A stretch of 45,934 bases of DNA from Alectoria sarmentosa. Lineage: Eukaryota > Ascomycota > Lecanoromycetes > Lecanorales > Parmeliaceae. The notes under the pieces are model-generated. The model searched no databases. It had not been told where the DNA came from and was given only the letters and a program-made list of their open reading frames with translations. A program made the translations under genes and the position numbers. Shown here in pieces: positions 32,815 through 42,758 of this stretch (position 1 is its first letter; each line of letters begins with the position of its first letter). Location: assembly GCA_009733775.1 (NCBI GenBank), contig WOGZ01000267.1, positions 1 to 45,934 on the forward strand. Direction: 5' to 3'.

Positions 32815-34886
32815 TATGAATTATGAGTTGAGTTGAAGCGACGTATGTTTGATGGGCATCTAGTGTTCTAGCTAATGATAAAAATGGTGGGCTCACCCAA
32901 AAATCGAAAGTTCTCTGGAGGCAATTGCAACAACGGGCAGGGTATGCAAATTGCCCAAGCAACGCTACCGGGGCAGAGCGTTGGCACTCGTTGGGAATGT
33001 GAGTCCGCTGACACTGCAAGAGAACCCTTCCGAAGTTACTTGGACTGAACAAATGAGGACCAGCTGATGAACAACAATTTACCCCTCACATTCTCGGTTA
33101 TCCAGGCAGTCAGAGCCTTTTCCTGCAAGAATATTGCCTAGACTTGATACATAGCGGCTTTGACCTGCACCGAAGGAAATCCCTCACATCCTAACTTTTT
33201 CAGGCAGTCGGATCGGGTTCCTGCATGATAGCCTTCAATGAAAGCAGGGAAGCCTTTCAACCCCTCTCAAGTATTGAAAGCAGTGGATCCATTTTCCGCA
33301 TAATTGCCTTTAATTACTGCAAGATTGGCAAGCGTCGCGGAAAGCACCTCACAACTTGGATCTCTCGTGACTATGATATTGCCAATTATACCGCGAGGCC
33401 CACAACCTCAAATAATACTGGGGTTTTGTCCCAGGTCGCGGACGCAATCATAGTGCGGTGAGTGTTCCGATTCCTTCTCTAACGTCTCCCCAACGCCCAC
33501 GGCCCAAAGTTGCAGATAGAGTGCATGCATTCCTAGCTATTGACGCGCAGGAGACTTCGGGTTGATTCGTCTAGCTCGGCCGACTCCCGTGGGTATCTAT
33601 GAAGGCCTAGCCGTTGTCATCAATAGGCGGAAGCCACGGGCCGATTGTTGATCTCTTTGGAAATTCTGCTTCGTGAGCTAGTCACTCCTCTCACCGAACG
33701 AAGGTAACCTTGCTCAAGCAGAACTCTGCTGCCGGTGAAGAACAGTGTGGGAATGACACCCAAGGAAAGATAAGAAGACGTACTCTTTTTCGCTTCCAGC
33801 CTTGTGGTAAGAGGCGTCCGAGGTCCAGTCCCACGCCATCTCTCTTTCATATGCAGAAGTCTAGCTAGCTAAGAGATTGAAAGTGAAGACTCCTTGCCCC
33901 AGGGGTCTGCTGTCTGTAACTTGCAATTCTACGCGCTGACTATATCGCGGTTCGTCAGCTTTCAGTGGGCGCAACTATCCGATAGCAGTCGAAGGAATTT
34001 AGAGGTCTCAACTCAAGGGAGCCTGCCTTTCATAAAAGGACGTACGGACGACTGCTTCAATTACGACGCTCACTGCGACTACGAGCAGATTATTTTCTAC
34101 CAGCGTTAGATCGAGAATGACCGCGTCTCTACTTGAAGAAGCGACAATAGCGATTACGACAACGAGTCTACTACTCTCAAAGTCGCCAAGTATCTTATTA
34201 CCCTCATTCAATCGATGTACTCTTTTAGATGAAAATTTATTCTGAGGTGATAGCGTCAACCTCGTCTGCATGGCTATAGAGGGATACCCCTCCGACTAGG
34301 AATCACACATGCACATACCCCTGCAGAACGCTTGAAGGCTACAAACAATAACCGGGCGTACCCGGAAGATCCGTCTCCTTCTAAGCCGTATTCGGGAGAA
34401 AAAGAAGATGATCCTCACATCCATCTCTTCTTGAAAGTATCTAAGCGCGATCTTTGGTCTTATTTCCAACAAGTCCCGTGTTGCGTGTGGGGCCAAATAA
34501 GCGGTGGACGCCCCAAATTTCGACTTGATTATTTTGAATGCCTCTTTCACGCCCACCCCTACTTGGAACTTTGGCTCGCAAGTTTTCCGGTAAGTAGATG
34601 CATAAGAAGATGATTGATTTACGCCCACCTGGAGCGGCGTATCGTTTAGCTCTTTCGTAGCCATGGACGGGCTATCCCTGCCCATCTTTGGTCTCGGAAA
34701 CTGCATTCGATGCTTGCTTGTATCTGTGTTGACCTTGCTAATTTCCTAGAAACGGTGTGGTAATGGCGCTATTACGATGACTGTAATCCATGCTATGGAT
34801 GCCATCCAATCCTTATACATCGCTAGACCATACGCTTTTCTTAATCAAAGCATCTATAGAAGCAGAGCTGTAACATATGCCAGCAT
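32815..34886. other. 2.1 kb between membrane protein and RiPP precursor genes
   Basis: No supported gene. ORFs such as minus-strand 34296-34706 and plus-strand 34332-34613 overlap each other and show no domain. It contains the upstream region of the rhodopsin-domain gene and the 3' region of the precursor gene. Confidence 0.4.
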
Positions 34887-35210
34887 TTACTCCAATCGTG
34901 CCAGCATTCCCTCAATCTCGATGGGATAAGCGTGGTCGAACTCGGCATCGGCATTGGCATCTTCTGAGCGTTTCTCCGTGAGACCCCTCTTCTCTAACCT
35001 TGCCAGCATTCCCTCAACCTCAATGGCGTAAGCGTGGTCGGCACCGGCTTTTGCGTCTGCTTTGGCATCTGGTGAGCGCTCGTCGACTAAACATGGTCAG
35101 CTCTGCATCGAAGACCGACTTCATTGTCTGAACCTACTGATTGCAGTCGGTACCGAGAGCGCGCTGAGACTGAGGGCTGCGACTGCCAAAGCAACGCTTA
35201 TGAGTTGCAT
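34887..35210 (-). CDS. Secreted RiPP (dikaritin-type) precursor, two core repeats
   Basis: Two exons: 35138-35210 (ATG at 35210) and 34887-35086. The 51-nt intron (35087-35137) has a GTAGGT donor, a CTGAC branch point 10 nt before the acceptor, TTTAG acceptor, phase 1. Product 90 aa. Residues 1-23 form a signal peptide (basic-free start, Leu/Ala/Val core, likely cut near VPTA). Then come Asp/Ala/Lys-rich spacers and two 16-residue repeats at 41-56 and 75-90 that agree at 14 of 16 positions. Each starts D-H-A-Y-x-I-E and ends M-L-A-R-L-E. Dibasic Lys-Arg kexin sites follow at 57-58 and 63-64; the second repeat ends at the stop. This layout is that of fungal kexin-processed RiPP precursors such as those of ustiloxin and phomopsin, whose cores also begin Tyr-x-Ile. 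Kexin in the Golgi would release the repeats. The exact core, product and bioactivity are unknown. Confidence 0.85.
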
Positions 35211-35622
35211 GGTGCAATGATTCTGTCTTTTGCGTCGGACTCGGTGATTGCCAAGGCTGTGCTGGAAGGTGGACGAAATCCTGAACGCTTCCTAGATGGT
35301 TTCTTGTCTGTGATTTTGAAGGAAAGGCTTGGCCGTTTTGAATAGGACAATGTAGGATGAGCCGACGAGTGTACACTCCATTATATATCTCTTTTCTCAA
35401 GGACGACTTTGTCTACGTCCGTCCACCCCACCATCAGGGCCGGGTCGTGCGCAAACATGCATTTCTCGGCCAAGGCTCTGCCGCTTATTATTGAAAGCAT
35501 TCAACGTACTAGCTCGACCGACGGCCGAGCTACTTCTCGGTATGGCTATTGGTCGGGCTGGTGCATTAAGAGATGGGTGGGGCGGAGATCTTCTGTATCT
35601 TTACAAGCAGAATCCAGGATCG
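35211..35622. promoter_or_regulatory. Bidirectional promoter between precursor and UstYa gene
   Basis: A 412-bp divergent intergenic region separates the precursor ATG (minus) from the UstYa-like ATG (plus). A TTATATAT box at 35381-35388 lies about 170 bp upstream of the precursor start and could serve either direction. Divergent placement suggests coregulation. An open frame at 35491-35622 leads into the UstYa start without an ATG and may simply be leader. Confidence 0.5.
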
Positions 35623-36744
35623 ATGTACATGCTGCAAGATGACGATGAGCATGCCTCCATCACGGGTGAGCTTATTTGGCCAAGGTTCCGATATCGTGAC
35701 GCTGCTTGGGCTATCTTCCTGGATTTTAAGATTGAGTGCATAGCAAAGACAAAGAGATCATTTTTCGACCAGGAGAAATTTTCAAAACACGCACCATTGT
35801 GAACACGGAGAAGCAACCATACATTCGCCGTAGGGATTCCAGCAAAAATACTCGAGATTGTTGCCGTAAATGCTGCGAAAACAAAGCGCCTCATCAAGGA
35901 CTGAAGTACTGGATCTGCACACTGCTAATTCATACCTTCATCCTGTCAATCACCATCGCGCTACTTGCTCGCCTGTTCCATCTGACCAATGCCTCAGCAA
36001 GCAAATCTGTGAACTCACCGTCGAAATACTGTCCGTAAACTCCTCAATTCAAGATACTTGGTACTGACGGACACCAAACAGCACCGATAAGAGAGGCAGT
36101 CGAGTATGAGACTTTAAGACACAGGCCCGACGCCTGGTCGAACAGTATCTACAGCGAGGCTTCTCACGAATCGGACACCGCATGGAATGAGCTCGTCGCA
36201 GGTATGAAGCCTCGTCCCCTAGTCCTGGCCGCATGTTGACAAGTCTTTCTTCACCCAGTCCGCGGCGTTACCCTCTAGCAACGAGGCTCAACATGTCAAC
36301 GCTGCCTGTCAAGAATGGCCACGCTACCGTTTTCGGATTCAATCACAATATCCATTGCCTTGTACGATGTCTCCGATTTCGACAGGGATCGCCTGATCGC
36401 TTGCTAAAAAAACAACAGAGATTTCTCCGCCAAGTCATCCACTCCTACTACTACTACCCAAAAGAGACATACGAGCAGCGCGCCGAGCACATATTCCATG
36501 CCCGTACGTTGTCCACAATCCCCCAGTCCTTCCATCCTCTACCTCTACCCTAGACCCAAAAAACCCACATCTCAACCTGACCTCTTCCTTCTTCTTCTTC
36601 TCCTCAAAACCAGACCACTGCCTCGAAACCATCCGCCTCTCCGTCATGTGGGTCCCCGACCTGACGCCCCTCGAACTGTACTGGGAGTCTCAACAAGGCC
36701 GGAAATGGGAGGTGGCGGCGAGGTCGGACAGGCAGAGGGAATAA
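35623..36744 (+). CDS. UstYa-like (DUF3328) RiPP cyclisation protein
   Basis: Model of six exons: 35623-35665, 35773-36034, 36092-36201, 36279-36361, 36419-36503 and 36614-36744. The 714 nt close without a stop to 237 aa, normal for the family. A basic cytosolic head (YIRRR) precedes one membrane helix (residues about 59-83). Then come EAVEYE (103-108), DTAWNEL (130-136) and the two diagnostic HxxHC motifs at 161-165 (HNIHC) and 193-197 (HAHHC), followed by PDLTPLELYWES. UstYa proteins sit in the secretory pathway and catalyse oxidative cyclisation or hydroxylation of kexin-released peptides, often through Tyr. Two weak points: the first exon is inferred from frame only, and at the third intron the acceptor at 36258 would give a stop while that at 36278 keeps the frame. 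The gene could therefore be recently damaged. The adjacent divergent precursor gene makes a dedicated peptide substrate likely. Confidence 0.8.
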
Positions 36745-37289
36745 TCTAAGGAGGACATGGTATGTAGAGAGATGTTTTGCGTTTCAATTTCCAACTGAGC
36801 AGCCTAAGGATGTTTTCGGAGAATTGGTATGAGATGGTAGACTCAATCTAAGTAAGCAAAGAGAGAGGACTGAGAAAGATTCAGCGAAAATAGAAAGGCA
36901 GCAGCTAGATTTAGGTACGCAAAAACCCTGAATTGGAAGATCTCGGCTTCGTTTTACAGAATAAGGTCGAAGAGCTCGCCATCGGTGGTGTGTAGAGACC
37001 GGAAGGAACAACTAAGTACAGCCTTCGATGGTGCTATATTGGTGTTGAAGATGTCGTCGGATTAGCTGGCGTCTCCATGGACTTAGCCGTGGTCGGTGGG
37101 CGTAGCGGGATAACCATGGGAAGGTACACGCTATTGGTGGGTGCGTTTTCCAAAACTCCCGCCACCAATCAAGTGACCAAAACCAACAATCGTTGGATCG
37201 CTATATCGATAGGACCGGCTGCATAGCAAGAACATAGAAAAATGCTGGATATATCCGTCTACTGACCAGTCAAGCCTCAATGCTCCTCC
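36745..37289. other. Convergent intergenic region
   Basis: 545 bp between the 3' ends of the UstYa-like gene and the O-methyltransferase gene. No ORF with protein character was found; it should hold both 3' UTRs and terminators. Confidence 0.5.
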
Positions 37290-38714
37290 TCAATGTTTGA
37301 TTGTAGCCTCAATGACCGACTCCGCTCCATTCCCGGAATACCATATCTTGACGAGACTCAGGCCGCACAAGCTCAGGAGATTTATCCATTGACTCTCAGT
37401 CCGCTCCATACCAGCGAATAGGCTCATCATCTGTATATCTTTAGCAGCCGTGCGGACTGATGCTCCCGTCTCTGGCACGACAAGGTCCCGGATCAGAAGA
37501 GTTGAATAGTCTCTTTCCATAGCTGTTGCCGTATTAGACAAGAACTTGACACAGTCGTCGTCAGGCCAATCATGACAGATGGCGCCGAAGAAGTATACTC
37601 GAGCACCTGAGTGATACGATCAGAGCCCAGCTTGCCATGGTGGTTCTCCGTTATGTCTAGACGTACCTTTCACCGGCTGATGATCATAGAATTTGTAAGC
37701 CATCTTTTCGATGCCGCTCAGCTCGCCGCTCAAAGAGTTGATTTTTTCGGGGAGATCCTGCAAGATCAGCCTCCCAGGAAGGTCTGGGCACCGCTCTTTG
37801 AATTTGAGAAGATCATGACCGTGACTGCCACCTACATCTACGAGGAGTACAGCCCGTGGGTCCGCGCGTAGACTAACCGAGAATTGATCCGTGATGGGGA
37901 ATACCTCACACCATGCTAGGTTCTCTTTGCGATTGATCCCCATGTAGCTGTCGAAAGAATTCCTTTGCTGAGGGTTCTCCTTCAACCATTCAAAGAAGGT
38001 AGCATTATTTGCGGAAAAGAAAGGCGTTTCCTTTGCCTCTCTAGGGGATCTGATTTCGTTTTGGTGAAGGCATTTCACAACGTTCGCCGCAGCAGGCATG
38101 AATGAGTCATATCTAGGCACACGGAATCATTTCTCTTCTTCCATCGAGAGTGCCGAAGTAAGGCAGGACGTATAGGAACTTCACTCCGCCGCGGAGGCCC
38201 ACAGTCGCGAGTTCTCTGGTGACCTGATTTGGCGAGTAAAGGCCAGGGCCAGGCTCATTGCAGAGACCCATGGCAGTGATGGCACGCATGACACGAACTA
38301 TTAGGTCAACTGTTGAGTAGTTTTTCGTGACTTCGGTGGTATGGTCACATACTAACAAGAAGTTCTTCAGTGCTCTGCTGTATAGCCAGTTGATGCGCTG
38401 TTATTGGGTCATCCTTACGAGCCGCGACGGCGTCAATTAGACCCAACTCTACCGCGATACGAAGGGCGGCGTTGGTCGGTGGCCGTTAGTCTCCGAAGCG
38501 TGAAATAAGCAGTCTTATCAGTTCAAAGAGTGACGACCGGGGAGAGTCTCACCTGATACAGAATCCTGTTGGCAGTCTCTGGTGGCTTTTCCGCTGCCAA
38601 TTGCAACCTCTGAATGCTATTCAGCAATAGCGCATGGGCTTTAGGATCGTCGCCTTGGCCGTCCTTATCGGCGGCAGCGGCCACTTCTGCGATGATGGTA
38701 GTTATGGGCGACAT
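37290..38714 (-). CDS. COMT-type O-methyltransferase, one uncertain splice site
   Basis: ATG at 38714. Exon 1 is 38553-38714 (54 aa, ending ILYQ before a GTGAGA donor). Exon 2 ends at 38353, exon 3 is 38180-38297, exon 4 is 37667-38112, and exon 5 is 37290-37606. Introns of 55, 67 and 60 nt keep phase. Motif I is VDVGGSHGHDL, then LILQDLPE, and FFGAICHDWPDDD with the catalytic His. The N-terminal half is a winged-helix dimerisation domain (TNAALRIAVELGLIDAV). This is the plan of fungal metabolite O-methyltransferases that act on phenolic OH. The first intron is a problem: the homologous exon 2 start (PPTNAALR) has no AG acceptor in frame, and a TAA lies just upstream. Either an unusual acceptor is used or the gene has a splice-site lesion. 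Confidence 0.72.
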
Positions 38715-40946
38715 CTCGCGAGGTGTTGAGTGTGGAGCTTTCAATTTATATACAAAGACGAGGTGGGAGCCTCAGAGGCCAGTGGTCTCCACAAAGTCCT
38801 GGACGCCAAGATTTTAGGTCAGGGGCTCGGATGATACCCCACGGAGAGGGGTTACCTGCACAATGCGCTCAGATCTAATTCATAGAGTCGCTTTTCGAAG
38901 GAAAGATTAGGGCTGCTTTTAGCGCGGTCCGTGACTTTGTGTGCCGACATCCGTACTGAGGTTGACACCAAAAGTCCTGCATTCGCGCTGGTACCAGCCC
39001 TCGCCCTACCTTACTCTCGGAAGGCAATCCTTTACTTGGAGACCCTAGAAAGTCCTTTGGGGAGCGTATGAGTTGAATTTCCAGGGATGCTTTTGGGCGC
39101 AACAGAACTCTTGGGCCCCAGAGGTGGCTGGGGCCAGATGCAGTTCTAAGCGGAGGGATATCCGACGTCTGCACGGGATGACAGCGCTGACAGCGGCCCT
39201 AACACGCTTCTATTGAGCCTGAACATGCCAAGCCCGCAGACCCATACAACAATAAGAGATTCGTTGCAAGTACGCACCTCGAGTCTTTTCTTGATCCCAA
39301 CCCACTAGATTTCCTCGCCGCGTTTTCCTTTCACCATATCTCACTTCCATTTCTGAGATCAGATATAGGAGAAATTCTCGTTCTTCATTATTGAGGAAGA
39401 CTAGATAAGCCCGCTCTTGCTCTACATGTTTGTTCAAGGTTGTCGCGTAATGCGTGGCGCGAGGACTGGCCCGCTTGAGAACAATGCCGGTTTGTCTCAC
39501 CAAATGACTGGCGACTCGCGAGAGCCGAAGAGACGGACGAGGTCGAGGCTGATAGCTATCAGATAGGTACGTTGCTTCATGTGGATAATTAAGTAGTCCC
39601 GCTGTTCTTGTTGATGCAGGAAGTCGAAGGCCTTCCATCAGGTCTTTTCATACTGAGTTCCTACCTCATCTTTACTTTGGGACCGGAATTCCGTACTTTG
39701 CGACAAAGGCCTTCCACGTAATGTATAAGCTCTTCCCGACAGTACTGAAACCTAACCGGCACCTCTTTCAACCTGTCCGTCCCAAACACGCCTTCGAACC
39801 CAGATCCCGAAGTGGTCATGGCAACTGTAAGCTTGCGTGAGCCTTTGCCCAAGTACAATGTCCTCATGACACTCCTCGAAGGCATCCTTGCAGTAGCCTC
39901 TCGTAGAACAAGTTCCGGACCTGGTGCATGTCGAGCCGCCATCCCCTTACGATGTCATATCAAAGGTGCTGCCAGAGCAGACGGTCTATGCACAGCCATA
40001 TCTGACGTTCGGGTTCGTGGCGTTGGCAACAAGGCAGATCCCTTCGGTTCTGCTGTTGCGGGCGCGTCGATGATCAGAGGTCAATTTCCATATCGTGGCC
40101 AATGGTGTTTTGGTGGCAAGAGGTGCGTTTTCCAAGAGTTGAGAGGGATTGAGATCTAGCTCGAGCGGATTTTCATGACGTGAAGTCTCGATCATCGCGA
40201 AGTATGTCCTTCGGTATCAGTATCTCCAAGCCGCGTATCGGCTGGGTAGATATGATAGCGCATTAATCGGTGAGGCTGTCGTTTTGGATTGTTCCTCTGA
40301 CGGAGGCCCGGTGCAACAGCTCGACAATGCCGCCTGCGTGACTATAGGGACTAGAATCCTCAATCCCCGGCTTTAAGCTCGATCAGTAGGCGAGGCGTAT
40401 TAAACATGAGATCATCATGGCGTGCTGTCTAAAAGGAAGAAGGGATCGAAGGGATTATCATTTGAGGGCGAATGTGATGTTGATCCCTTTCTCTATATTC
40501 GAAAGACACGCTAAGAGAAATCAAATGAAGAAAATGTTGACTGACCATATCGAGCTTGCCGTGCTCATCAGCAAGCAAAATCCTAAGCCGCAGCGATCCG
40601 CATAATTCCTACATTTGACCCCCACTAGCATAGTATTCCGCCAAATAATGCTTTACCCGATTTGACATTAGCGTACGAGTAGCGGACTTGCCGTGTTCGG
40701 CAGCTCACGTAGTGTAAGGCCAAGCGATGCCAAGCCTCAAGGTCTTGGCACACGGTCTCGTGAATTGTTCTTAGCGTGCTGCAATGTTCGACAGCGTTTG
40801 GGAGAGAATTAATTTTGCCCTACTTATGCGTCAAGAAACCTTGAGCCCCCCACAAGGCCACGTTCTCAGAACAAAGCGTTACGACTGCTACGAGCGCTAT
40901 CCAGGAGACGATGAGCCCATCGCTGTGAAGAGACATTTCGCACCGT
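38715..40946. other. 2.2 kb without a recognised gene
   Basis: Minus-strand ORFs at 39210-39638 (142 codons) and 39661-39942 (93 codons) and plus-strand 39812-40159 (115 codons) are the longest. I recognise no domain and could not join them by introns into a family-like protein. The minus-strand pair contains a charged segment (EEREFLLYLISEMEVRYGER) that looks protein-like, so a small or decayed gene is possible. A repeat shared with 4585-4817 lies at 40160-40400. Confidence 0.35.
40160..40400 (+). repeat. Diverged dispersed repeat, copy 2
   Basis: Partner of 4585-4817, same orientation. Shared blocks occur in the same order: CTCGAGC, TCTCGATCAyCGCGAA, AGCTCGACAAT and a final GGCGAGGCGTAT. 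No ORF explains the conservation. Confidence 0.45.
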
Positions 40947-42758
40947 CTAATAGCCACTCTCCATGGCGAAGTTCATCCTGCCCTGCGCCTTCCGCAGCCG
41001 CTTCCCAAAAATGCCCAGTCCCAGAACAATGAGACCGGCCGCCGCCGCGATGCCGGTCTGTGCGCCGCACGCATTCAGGGGCCCCGACCGGATCACCCAG
41101 TCGATCTCGATGTACGTGGACATGAAGCCGCCCAAAGTCCTGCCCACGACGATCCACGCGCCCACCTCTCCGCTCCCCTCGGGGTAGGCGTCCAAGAGGT
41201 AGGAGTTGAGCGCGACGGTCGCGATCATGATGCCCATGACCTGCCCGCCGGCGAAGACGGCAATCACCATGTAGTGCCACTCGTGCTGGAGAGCGAAGCC
41301 GAGGACCAAGATGGAGACGGCCATCATGGGGGAGGCGAGCCAGACGATGATGAGGCGGGCTTCGGGCTCGATGTGGCCCGAGTGCCGGCGCACGTAGTAG
41401 TTACCGACAAAATCGTGGAGCCAGTGACCGAGAACTCCGCCGATGATGGCGCCGGTAACGGAGGCGAAGTAGAAGAAACCTGGAATCGGAATAAGGCTTC
41501 TCTTCTCGCTTACGGAATAGGGGAATCAGATGGGAGGGACGTACCTAGGTTGTACGGTGTGAATTTGTAGATGGTAGTCAGCCAAATGGAGACGGTGGCG
41601 TTGACGCCAATGGTCCAGGCAAAGTTGAGGAAGAAATAGATGGTACAGAGGAGCACGGGAAGCTTCGAGATGGCAATGATGGGACGCATCAGGGCTTGAA
41701 AGAAAGTCTGTCTGAGATGGCGGTCTCGCCATTGCTCAACGCCTATGAGTCTAAGCAGACGCGACTTGGGCACTGGTTGCTGATCTCGAGGTAGGTTACG
41801 GTTGTAGATTGTCTCGTCCATCAGACCGATAACGAGGAGCAAACAAAGGGCCGAGAGACCCGTGTTTACCCAATAAGCATCTGGCCACGACTCTTTGTCG
41901 ATGATGAATGCTGTGATCAGAGGGCCGAGGTAGGGCGATGCGATTACGCCGCCGGCCCACAAGTTGATCTTGCGCCTAGTAAGAGATTAGCACCTTGGCC
42001 ACGACAATGCCAGAACAGGCTCGGAGATGGCAACGTACGGGTGCTCGTGGAAGAAGAAGATGTCCTGGATGATCATCAAGCCGCCCTGCATTGGAGAAAA
42101 TCAGTACGTGCATTATCCATAGAGGTTCCGAAGAGTACCCACCGCTTCGCCAACGACCGAGAAGAATCCGTTCAGAATTCGCGCTGCCAAGTAAGAATTG
42201 AAGCTCGTCGCGGCCGCGCACCAAGCCGACGTGCCCAACGCCACGGCCGTGAAGAGGAAAAAGATCGGCAGTCGGCCAAAGTAAGCGGACAGCAGCACGG
42301 TGAACAGTCCCCCGCCTCCCAAGCAGATGAGATTTCCAACCAGAGAATGCTGGATGGTATTCTGCGGCTTCATCCACTGCCTAAGCTTCATCAGCCAGTC
42401 TATCCAAAGCTTCACTCCTGCGCGCCACGCACCCAGCCTGCGGAAGCAGCGTGATGATCCCAACCGCCGATCCGTAATTCGCCATGAAAGCCACCACAGC
42501 GAGGACGAATAGAATGCCATGCTTCTTGACCGAACTCCAGTTAAGAGGGTCGTTGGGATCGCTCGACGGCTGCGGGATCAGAACGGTCCTGCCATCGCTC
42601 GCGGTTTGCAAACCCTGTCCCTCGACTCCAAGCTCGTTGACGTCGAGGATGTGGGCGCTCGGGTCGTCGATGGCGCCCGTCGGGTTCGCCTTGTCCTTGT
42701 CCCCTAGGATGGTGAACTTCTCGTTGGGGCTCTCTGCTGAGTGGTCGGAGGACGACAT
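40947..42758 (-). CDS. MFS transporter, probable metabolite exporter
   Basis: Five exons: 42433-42758 (ATG at 42758), 42143-42380, 42039-42085, 41545-41975 and 40947-41479. Introns are 52-65 nt with GTGCGT, GTGGGT, GTACGT and GTACGT donors; all phases close to 524 aa. A hydrophilic N-terminus of about 65 residues ends in DPNDPLNWSSVKKHG, the typical lead-in to the first helix of fungal MFS proteins. It is followed by about 12 hydrophobic helices with a central loop (ETIYNRNLPRDQQPVPKSR) between halves. The overall pattern fits the proton-antiporter drug/metabolite family acting at the plasma membrane. The last exon (ARLIIVWLASPMMAVSILVLG, IVVGRTLGGFMSTYIEIDW) is well preserved. Its position next to the RiPP-like block suggests product export or self-protection, but that is inference. 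Confidence 0.88.

Noticed and set aside
35124..35345. Plus-strand ORF over the precursor gene
   Set aside because: It is the opposite-strand shadow of the spliced precursor; it has no domain and its start is not an ATG in good context.
35601..35897. Minus-strand ORF beginning with a signal-peptide-like MMRRFVFAAFTAT stretch, a possible second secreted peptide
   Set aside because: It is antisense to UstYa exon 2 and its intron, has no repeats or kexin sites, and the plus-strand reading has clear family motifs.
39210..39942. Two adjacent minus-strand ORFs as a third cluster enzyme
   Set aside because: No catalytic motif, HxxHC, haem or copper-binding pattern is visible and no intron joins them convincingly.
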